Positions 14,217-20,483 of a DNA stretch of 34,560 nucleotides are shown one piece after another. A program made the translations under genes and the position numbers. This stretch comes from Pseudoponticoccus marisrubri (lineage in GTDB: Bacteria > Pseudomonadota > Alphaproteobacteria > Rhodobacterales > Rhodobacteraceae): the NCBI RefSeq assembly GCF_001482405.1, contig NZ_LPXO01000024.1:1-34560 (forward strand), given 5' to 3'. The notes beneath the pieces were generated by a model. It was not told the DNA's origin, searched no databases, and saw only the letters and a program-made list of their open reading frames with translations. The first letter of the stretch is position 1, and the number at the start of each line of letters is the position of its first letter.

Positions 14217-16529
14217 ATGTTCATCCAGCACCAGGATTTCTCGCCCGACCTGCTGACCCTGATCGGCGCCGCCGAGGCGGCGGCGCGCCGGGTGGCCCCG
14301 CTCTTCCCGCTGAACCGCGCGGTGGCGGTGAACCCGTTCCACGGCGTGCAGGACACGCCCATCGCGCAGACCGCGGCCCGCATGGAGCGCGCCGCCGGGA
14401 TCCGCATCTTTCCCGACCGCGCCGGCTGGGAGGCCCGGCTGGAGGCGGGCGAGATCACCCGCGCCGACCTGCAGGCCGCCCGGGCCGAGATCGCGCCCGA
14501 GGACGGGCCCGCGCCCGAGGCGCTGATCGAGGCGCTGGCGCTGACCCCGCCGCCCGCCCTGCCGATCCCCACGATGGCCGAGCTGGCCGCCGGGGTCTCG
14601 GGGCGGGACTGGCCGGGCCTGGTGACCGAGCGGATCGGCGCCTGGGCGCAGGGCCATTTCGACGAGGGCCAGGCGCTCTGGGGCGCCACGGGCCCGCAGC
14701 AGGGGGCCTGGAGCGCCTGGCGGGACTGGGCGCTGCGCGACCTGACCCCCGAGATCCACGGGCTCGAAGGGTTCTCGTCCATGGTGGCGGCGGCGCGGCA
14801 GGATCACTGGCGCGCGCTCGGCGATGCCTGCGTGGCGCTCGGCATCGACCACGCCGCCGCGCCCTCGGTCTTCCACCGGCTGCTCTGCGAGCTGGGCGGC
14901 TGGGCCGGGCTGGGCCGCTACCGGCTGTGGGAGGCCGAGCTGGGCGAGGCGCGCGACACCACGCTGACCGAGCTGCTGACCATCCGGCTGGTCTGGGAAC
15001 AGGCGCTGCACGCCCGCCACGCGGAGGCGGTCGAGAGCGGCTGGCAGGCCGCGCTCGAGGCCCATCGCAGCCCCGTCACGCCGCGTGCCGACCACCTGGT
15101 CGACGCGATCTGGCTGCGCGCCGCCGAGATCGCCACCGCGCGGCAGCTGGATGCGCGGCTGCACGCGGCCACCCCCGCCCCGGCCGAGCCGGTGCCCTGC
15201 GAGGCGCAGATGGTGTTCTGCATCGACGTGCGCTCGGAGCGGCTGCGGCGCGCCATCGAGAGCGTCGCGCCGGGCATCCGGACCCATGGCGCGGCCGGCT
15301 TCTTCGGCCTGCCGCTGCAGCATTGCGGCCTGACGCCCGAGGATCGCGAGGCGCGCAGCCCGGTCATCCTGACCCCGCCGCTGGCCGCCGAGACCCGGCA
15401 CGAGGATGCCGCCCATCGGCGCATCCAGGGCCGGCTGGGCCGCGCCGTGGCGCGGTTCTCGCGCGCCGCGGTGTCGAGCTTCGCCTTCGTCGAGGCGGCC
15501 GGCCCGCTGCGGCTGGGCCCGCTGCTGGGCGCCTCGCTGTCGCGCCGGCAGCCGGAGCACGCCCCCGGCCCCCAGCCGGTGCTGGCGCTCGCCCCGGACA
15601 GCCCCGCGGCACTGGACGCCGCCGAGGGCGCGCTCCGGGCGATGGGGCTGACGGGGGCGTTCGCCCCGGTGGTGATCTTCGTGGGCCACGCGGCACGGGT
15701 GACCAACGATGCCCAGGCCGGGCTGGTACAATGCGGCGCCTGCGGCGGCCATGACGGCGCGGTCAATGCCCGCGTGCTGGCGGGGCTGCTGAACGAGGCG
15801 CCGATCCGCGCGGGGCTGCGCGCGCGCGGCCTCGAGATCCCCGAGGCCACGGTGTTCCGCGCCGGGCTGCACGACACGACCGCCGACCGTGTCACCCTGT
15901 TCGAGGCCGACACGATCGGGCCGCGCGCGGACCAGCCGCTGACCCGGATCCGGGCGGCGCTGGAGGCGGCCTGCGAGATCACCCGGACCGAGCGCGCGCT
16001 GCTCTTCCCGCAGGACGGCAACCTGGCCACGCGCGGCGCCGACTGGTCGCAGACCCGCCCCGAATGGGGGCTGGCGGGCTGTCACTGGTTCATCGCCGCC
16101 CCGCGCGCCCGGACCCGCGGCGTGGCGCTGGACGGGCGGGCCTTCCTGCATGACTATGACGCGTCCGAGGATCCCGAGGGGCGCTGGCTGACCGACATCC
16201 TCTCGGGCCCGGTGCTCGTGGCGGCCTGGATCAACCTGCAGTATTTCGGCGCCCGGGTGGCCCCGCAGGCCTTCGGCGGCGGCAACAAGCTGGTGCAGAA
16301 CGTGATGGGCGGGATCGGCGTGCTGGACGGCATCACCGGCACCCTGCGCGGCGGCCCCTCGGACCAGAGCCTCGGGCTGGGCGCGCGCAAGATGCACGAA
16401 CCCCTGCGCCTGGCCGTGCGGATCGCCGCGCCGCAGGCGCTGATCGAGACCGCGCTGGAAGCCAGCCCCGGGCTGCACGATCTCGTGGCCAATGGCTGGA
16501 TCGAGATCCGCCCGCTCGACGCGGAGTGA
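14217..16529 (+). CDS. dabA: DabA, carbonic-anhydrase-like subunit (DUF2309)
   Basis: A 770-residue DUF2309/DabA protein, the expected size. Known family chemistry: a zinc site like that of beta-carbonic anhydrases that hydrates CO2 vectorially when coupled to DabB. The ligand pattern is present: Cys335 and Asp337 in FCIDVRSERLRR, His491 in FVGHAARVTND and Cys506 in LVQCGACGG. The His-Cys spacing of 15 matches the Halothiobacillus DabA pair. Other family blocks are NPFHGVQD near the N-terminus and FGGGNKLVQNVMGGIGVLDG near the C-terminus. Ribosome site AAGGAG overlaps the dabB stop region. No RuBisCO is on this plasmid, so the likely benefit is bicarbonate supply for anabolism or pH control. 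Confidence 0.93.
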   Translation: MFIQHQDFSPDLLTLIGAAEAAARRVAPLFPLNRAVAVNPFHGVQDTPIAQTAARMERAAGIRIFPDRAGWEARLEAGEITRADLQAARAEIAPEDGPAPEALIEALALTPPPALPIPTMAELAAGVSGRDWPGLVTERIGAWAQGHFDEGQALWGATGPQQGAWSAWRDWALRDLTPEIHGLEGFSSMVAAARQDHWRALGDACVALGIDHAAAPSVFHRLLCELGGWAGLGRYRLWEAELGEARDTTLTELLTIRLVWEQALHARHAEAVESGWQAALEAHRSPVTPRADHLVDAIWLRAAEIATARQLDARLHAATPAPAEPVPCEAQMVFCIDVRSERLRRAIESVAPGIRTHGAAGFFGLPLQHCGLTPEDREARSPVILTPPLAAETRHEDAAHRRIQGRLGRAVARFSRAAVSSFAFVEAAGPLRLGPLLGASLSRRQPEHAPGPQPVLALAPDSPAALDAAEGALRAMGLTGAFAPVVIFVGHAARVTNDAQAGLVQCGACGGHDGAVNARVLAGLLNEAPIRAGLRARGLEIPEATVFRAGLHDTTADRVTLFEADTIGPRADQPLTRIRAALEAACEITRTERALLFPQDGNLATRGADWSQTRPEWGLAGCHWFIAAPRARTRGVALDGRAFLHDYDASEDPEGRWLTDILSGPVLVAAWINLQYFGARVAPQAFGGGNKLVQNVMGGIGVLDGITGTLRGGPSDQSLGLGARKMHEPLRLAVRIAAPQALIETALEASPGLHDLVANGWIEIRPLDAE

Positions 16530-16680
16530 GGATGGAGGGGGCAGGTCGTCGCGGACCTGCCCTTCTCTTCGCTGTCGGGGGGCGGGCCTTGCCGGGAGGT
16601 TCGCCCCCTTTTCTTCGGGCGTGTCACACCCGGGAGAGGGGTCCGGGATCCGGCACTTATCCACAGGTTTTGAGTACGCG
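16530..16680 (+). terminator. Tandem terminators after dabA, then a DnaA box
   Basis: First hairpin: GGGCAGGTC (16539-16547) pairs with GACCTGCCC (16554-16562), followed by TTCTCTTC. Second hairpin: GGGGGCG (16578-16584) pairs with CGCCCCC (16602-16608), followed by TTTTCTTC. Both point to termination of dabBA transcription before the origin. A perfect DnaA box, TTATCCACAG, follows at 16657-16666. No gene lies in the 449 bases from 16530 to 16978. Confidence 0.7.
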
Positions 16681-16978
16681 CTCTAGTGTTAAATAAAGTG
16701 TTAATAAGTTACGCGAGTTTTGAATATGTTACAAGCCTTTGTTTTTTTTACATGAAACAACGTTCATTTTCCGATTTCGGTTCCCAGAGGGGCGAAGATC
16801 GGTTCCCAGAGGGGCGAATCCCCGGTTCCCAGAGGGGCGAAGAGCCCCGGCCCCGGAAGCGCGAGTTATCCACAGGCCTGGAAGGTTCCCAGACCGACGA
16901 AGAAAACCGCCCCCGCCCGGTTCCTTGATCGACGAATCCCGGTTCCCAGACCGACGAAGGGCCGCTAGGCTCCGGGGC
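16657..16978 (+). other. Plasmid replication origin (oriV)
   Basis: Elements in order: DnaA box TTATCCACAG (16657-16666); AT-rich segment 16681-16778, the only strongly AT-rich stretch of the plasmid, with two AGTGTTAA direct repeats at 16685 and 16697; three iterons; a second DnaA box TTATCCACAG (16866-16875); three more iterons; then repA at 16979. This is the arrangement of an iteron-controlled theta origin with a DNA-unwinding element. The repA promoter must lie within or beside the iterons, giving RepA autorepression, but no clear -35/-10 pair stands out. Confidence 0.85.
16779..16958 (+). repeat. Six 18-bp RepA iterons in two subtypes
   Basis: Subtype A, GGTTCCCAGAGGGGCGAA, occurs at 16779-16796, 16801-16818 and 16824-16841 (22-23 bp period). 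Subtype B, GGTTCCCAGACCGACGAA, occurs at 16884-16901 and 16941-16958, with a diverged copy, GGTTCCTTGATCGACGAA, at 16919-16936. The ~22-bp spacing of neighbouring copies places them on one helix face. The split into two subtypes either side of a DnaA box is unusual. Confidence 0.92.
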
Positions 16979-18010
16979 ATGGGAGACCTGTTGCCTGACC
17001 GCCATCCGAATCGTGATTTCTTCATCCTCGACGTCTCGGACGCGGCGCCGAAGGACGACATGGTCTCGATGGAGCACCCGGTCTTCTCGCTCTCGGTCAA
17101 GCCCGACATGCGCGAGCTGTCATATCGCCACGAGGGCAAGCGGGTCATGGTGGTGCCCTCGGGCAAGGGGCTGGCCACGATCATGGACAAGGACATCCTG
17201 CTCTACTGCATCTCCAAGCTGGTCCATCAGCTCAATTCCGGCGAGGAGATCGGCCCCTGGGTGGAGATGACCGCGCATGAGGTCATGGTGGCCACCAACT
17301 GGCGCACCAACCGCGAAAGCTACCAGCGCTTCGAGGACGCGCTGGACCGGCTGCGCGGCACGACGATCAAGACCGACATCCCCACCGGCGACCACCGCCA
17401 GACCCGCGGCTTCGGGCTGATCGACGCCTACGAGATCACCCGCCGCGATTCCGATGGCGAGGAAAGCGTGTTCGGGCGCATGACCCAGGTGCGCATCAAG
17501 GTCTCGGACTGGACCTTCCGCGCGGTGCGCAGCATGGAGGTGCTGACCATCAACCCGCGCTATTTCCGGCTGCGCCGGCCGCTGGAGCGGCGCATCTACG
17601 AGCTGGCGCGCAAGCATGTGGGCGACCAGGGCCGGCCCTTCCGCATCGGGCTGGACAAGCTGCAGAAGAAGGTCGGCAGCAACTCGCCCGAGAAGAAGTT
17701 CAAGTATTTTCTCAAGCAGATCGCGCAGGACGGGCACATCCCCGATTACGACATCGCGCTGGACGGGGCACAGGTGGTGTTCCGCGCCCGCCGGCCGGGC
17801 TTTGCCCGCGGCCAGCTGGAACTGGCGCTGGGGCTGCCGGCCACGCCGGCGCCGGCGCTGGTCGAGAAGGCGCGCCGCGCCGCGCCGGGGCTGGACATCT
17901 ACCGGCTCTACGAGGAATGGCGCGGCTTCGCCGATGCCCGCACCGAGCCGCCGCGCAGCCTCGACGCGGCCTTCCTGGGCTTCTGCCGCAAGCGCGCGGG
18001 GACGGATTAG
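16979..18010 (+). CDS. repA: Plasmid replication initiator RepA (RPA family)
   Basis: A 343-residue replication initiator protein A (PF10134 type), the family of many Rhodobacterales plasmids. Recognised blocks are RHPNRDFFILDVSDAAPKDD with MVSMEHPVFSLSVKPD, VVPSGKGLATIMDKDILLYC, and the helix-turn-helix region VMVATNWRTNRESYQRFEDA with LDRLRGTTIKTD. RPLERRIYELARKHVG is a second conserved stretch. The open frame continues 80 codons upstream, but that stretch is the iteron array, so ATG 16979 is chosen. It binds the iterons to open the origin. A stop at 18010 is followed immediately by a par-type inverted repeat and the convergent partition genes. Confidence 0.92.
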   Translation: MGDLLPDRHPNRDFFILDVSDAAPKDDMVSMEHPVFSLSVKPDMRELSYRHEGKRVMVVPSGKGLATIMDKDILLYCISKLVHQLNSGEEIGPWVEMTAHEVMVATNWRTNRESYQRFEDALDRLRGTTIKTDIPTGDHRQTRGFGLIDAYEITRRDSDGEESVFGRMTQVRIKVSDWTFRAVRSMEVLTINPRYFRLRRPLERRIYELARKHVGDQGRPFRIGLDKLQKKVGSNSPEKKFKYFLKQIAQDGHIPDYDIALDGAQVVFRARRPGFARGQLELALGLPATPAPALVEKARRAAPGLDIYRLYEEWRGFADARTEPPRSLDAAFLGFCRKRAGTD

Positions 18011-18042
18011 GATTACCCGGTAATCGAAAATACCGGGTAATC
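18011..18042. repeat. Partition-type inverted repeat, copy downstream of parAB
   Basis: GATTACCCGGTA (18011-18022), 8-base spacer ATCGAAAA, TACCGGGTAATC (18031-18042). The same arms and the same 8-base spacing recur at 19113-19142 on the far side of parA. It is the likely centromere-like site for the small partition protein, and as a 12-bp hairpin it may also stop convergent transcription. Confidence 0.75.
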
Positions 18043-18051
18043 CCGGGCAGC

Positions 18052-18360
18052 TCAGGCCTCGGGGTCGATCCCGTTGGCCGCGCAGTAGAGCGCCCAGGCC
18101 TCCTCGATCAGCACGCCCTGCTGCACGCCGCGGCGCTTGGCCTCGGCCGAGATCTGGCGCGCCACGGGGGGCAGCACCTTGGCATGGACCTGCCCGGTGC
18201 GCGGGCTGGGCGGGCGGCCGCGCCGCTTGCGGGGGCTGCGCTCGACGAAGCCCAGCGTGTCGGCGGCGCGGTCCAGCCGCTCCACCGTGGCGGGCGTGTC
18301 GGCCTTGTCGCGGCGCTTGAGATCGCCGACATCGATGCTGAAGGCGGGCTTGTCGGTCAT
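18052..18360 (-). CDS. Small partition protein (ParB/ParG-like, ribbon-helix-helix)
   Basis: A 102-residue basic protein translated from an ATGA overlap with the end of parA, the usual position of the centromere-binding partner. Residues about 56-96 fit a ribbon-helix-helix fold: a short strand (TGQVHAKVLPP) and two helices (VARQISAEAKRRG, VLIEEAWALYCA). A basic KRRGRPP segment (46-51 region) resembles an AT-hook and probably contacts DNA. Inverted repeats either side of the parAB pair are its likely binding sites. No sequence family is recognised beyond this, so the assignment rests on context and fold pattern. Confidence 0.75.
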   Translation of the reverse strand: MTDKPAFSIDVGDLKRRDKADTPATVERLDRAADTLGFVERSPRKRRGRPPSPRTGQVHAKVLPPVARQISAEAKRRGVQQGVLIEEAWALYCAANGIDPEA

Positions 18361-19025
18361 GCCGCCTGCTTCCGGGCGCCGAGCCGCTGGTAGACCGCCC
18401 GGGCGAAGGCGCCGGCATTCTCCTGCGCGCCCTCCATGTTGCCCTGCCGCGGGATGCTGCGCAGGTCGCCACCGAACTCGAACAGCGCCGAGAAGGCCGC
18501 GCGCTCCATCAGCGCGGGCTCGATGATGTCGACCCCCTGCCCCGCCAGGCTGGCCTCGATCCCGGTATGCTGCTTGGAGCGGATCGCGCGGGTCATGGTG
18601 AAGACCACCGCGTGCGGGATGGCCCGGTCGAGCTGCTCCTCCTCCTCGGCGATCAGGGTCAGCGCGCGCACCCCGATCGTGGCGTCCAGCGTGGTGGCGC
18701 GCATCGGCGTGATGACCAGGTCGGCCTGCGAGATCGCCCGCGAGACCAGCCGCGAGGCCACCCCTTCCAGGTCGACGATCACCACGCTGCCGTCGCGGTC
18801 ATGGGAGCGGATGCTCCGGATGATGCCGGACTCGTCCACGTCGCCCAGCACGGTGATGCGCGGCGGCAGGTCGGCGCGCGTGGCCCAGAGGCTGAGCGAG
18901 CCGTTGGGGTCGCAGTCGAGAAAGGTGACCTCGGCGCCGGCATGGGCCAGCTCGGTGCCCAGGAGCACGGCGGTCGTGGATTTTCCGGCGCCGCCCTTGG
19001 GCGACGCGATGACGATGACAGGCAT
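18357..19025 (-). CDS. parA: ParA partition ATPase
   Basis: A 222-residue ParA/MinD-type ATPase of the short class (type Ib or VirC1-like, without an N-terminal DNA-binding domain). Deviant Walker A SPKGGAGKSTTAVLL lies at residues 8-22, with signature Lys10 and Lys15. VTFLDCDPNGSLSLW and VVIVDLEGVASRLV are the switch and Walker B regions. It drives plasmid segregation with the overlapping small DNA-binding protein. Because it lacks its own helix-turn-helix, autoregulation probably falls to the small partner acting on repeats at 19098-19142, immediately upstream. Confidence 0.92.
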   Translation of the reverse strand: MPVIVIASPKGGAGKSTTAVLLGTELAHAGAEVTFLDCDPNGSLSLWATRADLPPRITVLGDVDESGIIRSIRSHDRDGSVVIVDLEGVASRLVSRAISQADLVITPMRATTLDATIGVRALTLIAEEEEQLDRAIPHAVVFTMTRAIRSKQHTGIEASLAGQGVDIIEPALMERAAFSALFEFGGDLRSIPRQGNMEGAQENAGAFARAVYQRLGARKQAA

Positions 19026-19097
19026 GGGATCCGCTCGATTTATTGTTTTCCTGTGCGCAGGTTAACCGGATTTGTGGAAAAATCCAGTCATTCCGAT

Positions 19098-19142
19098 GAC
19101 CCGGTATTTACAATTACCTGGTAAGCAAAAATACCGGGTAAT
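19098..19142. repeat. Partition-type repeats upstream of parA
   Basis: ATTACCTGGTA (19113-19123), 8-base spacer, TACCGGGTAAT (19132-19142) is an inverted repeat matching the one at 18011-18042 with one arm mismatch. A third half-site, ACCCGGTA, lies at 19099-19106. ATTCCGATGACCCG (from 19090) and ATTCCGGTGACCCG (from 19141) are additional near-identical 14-mers. It probably combines the operator and a second centromere-like site. Confidence 0.72.
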
Positions 19143-19297
19143 TCCGGTGACCCGCCCGGGACCGTCCGGGCCCGGGAACACCCCCCCGAAGGCGCCATGA
19201 GAGCGCCCTTGACGGGCCCGGCTTTGCGACTCAAGCTTCGCGGCGACATCCCGTCCGGCCCGCGCCCCGGGCCGCTGCGATCCCGAGGAGACGCGAC

Positions 19298-20320
19298 GTG
19301 CACAGATCCCTTTCCCTGCTTTCGCTGCTGGCCCTCCTTGCGGCGGGGGCTACCGCGCCTGCCCGGGCGGGCGAGACGCTCGACGCGGTGCGGCTGCGTG
19401 GCGAGGTGGTCTGCGGCGTCTCGGGCCAGGCGATCGGCTTTTCCCAGACCGCGCCGGACGGCACGCGCAGCGGGCTCGACGTGGACATGTGCCGCGCCGT
19501 GGCGGCGGCGGTGTTCGGCGATGCCGATCAGGTGGAGTTCGTCGAGCTGTCCAATGCCGACCGGTTCGACGCGCTGCGCTACGGCGAGGTCGACGTGCTG
19601 ATCCGCAACACGACCTGGACCTATGCGCGCGACACCACGCTGGAGCTGACCTTCACCGGGATCAGCTATTACGACGGGCAAGGCTTCCTGGTGCATTCCG
19701 ATGCCGGGATCCGCACGCTGGAGGACCTGGACGGCAAGCGGATCTGCTACAAGACCGCCACCACCCATGCGCTGAACCTCGAGACGATCTTCGCCGCGCG
19801 CGATCTCGCCTTCGAGCCGATGCCCATGGACGAGACCGATCTCGCCGTGCTGATGTTCCAGAACCGGCGCTGCGACGCGCTCAGCTCGGACCAGTCCGAG
19901 CTCTTCGGCATCCGCAGCGCGCTGGCCGCGCCCGACACCGCCTACGTGATGCCGCTGCTGATCTCGAAGGAGCCGCTGGGCCCCTCGGTGCGGCAGGACG
20001 ATCCCGAATGGGCCAATATCGTCGAATGGACCCTGTTCGCCATGATCAATGCCGAGGAGCTGGGCGTCACCCGTGCCAACCTGGCCGAGATGCAGAGCAG
20101 CCCCGACCCGGCGGTGCAGCTGCTGCTGAACGGCGCCGAGAGCGAGGCCGGCACATTGGGGCTGGCCGCGGGCTGGCCGGCGCAGGTGATCGCGCAGGTG
20201 GGCAATTACGGCGAGGTCTTCGACCGCAACCTGGGCGCGGAATCGCCCATCGGCATCAAGCGCGGGCTGAACGCGCTGTGGACCGAGGGCGGGCTGATGT
20301 ACGCGCCACCCTTCCGCTAG
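19298..20320 (+). CDS. Orphan amino-acid ABC transporter binding protein (AapJ/BztA-like)
   Basis: A 340-residue periplasmic binding protein. GTG 19298 is used, with GAGGAG upstream. A signal peptide covers residues 1-24 (cut after ARA). The mature protein matches the general L-amino-acid binding proteins of alphaproteobacteria: LRGEVVCGVSGQAIGFSQ, SGLDVDMCRAVAAAVFGD, YGEVDVLIRNTTWTYARDTT and ISYYDGQGFLVHSD. Normally it heads an aapJQMP or bztABCD operon, but here neither permease nor ATPase genes follow. Either it feeds a chromosomal transporter or it is a sensor. It lies between parA and the secretion cassette. Confidence 0.9.
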   Translation: MHRSLSLLSLLALLAAGATAPARAGETLDAVRLRGEVVCGVSGQAIGFSQTAPDGTRSGLDVDMCRAVAAAVFGDADQVEFVELSNADRFDALRYGEVDVLIRNTTWTYARDTTLELTFTGISYYDGQGFLVHSDAGIRTLEDLDGKRICYKTATTHALNLETIFAARDLAFEPMPMDETDLAVLMFQNRRCDALSSDQSELFGIRSALAAPDTAYVMPLLISKEPLGPSVRQDDPEWANIVEWTLFAMINAEELGVTRANLAEMQSSPDPAVQLLLNGAESEAGTLGLAAGWPAQVIAQVGNYGEVFDRNLGAESPIGIKRGLNALWTEGGLMYAPPFR

Positions 20321-20483
20321 GGCAGGGGCCGGGGGCCCGCTCCCCCCTCCGGATCCGCCCCGAGACCCGGAATGCCGGTCAAATGGCCGGTTTCGCTCCG
20401 CATTTCCGCCCCATTCGCGCGGAACAACAGGGACATTCCCGCGCAAGCGGCCAGCACCTTGTTGAAATTTTCGGAGCGGACAC

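Noticed and set aside
12564-16664. A 1366-codon open frame on the minus strand opposite dabB-dabA, and similar long antisense frames elsewhere (for example 3148-5133 and 26590-29679).
   Set aside because: High GC removes stop codons from non-coding frames. Their translations are Arg/Gln/His/Pro-rich without domains, and they lie opposite clearly recognised proteins.
16739-16978. An 80-codon in-frame extension at the start of repA.
   Set aside because: It translates the iteron array. Family similarity begins shortly after ATG 16979.
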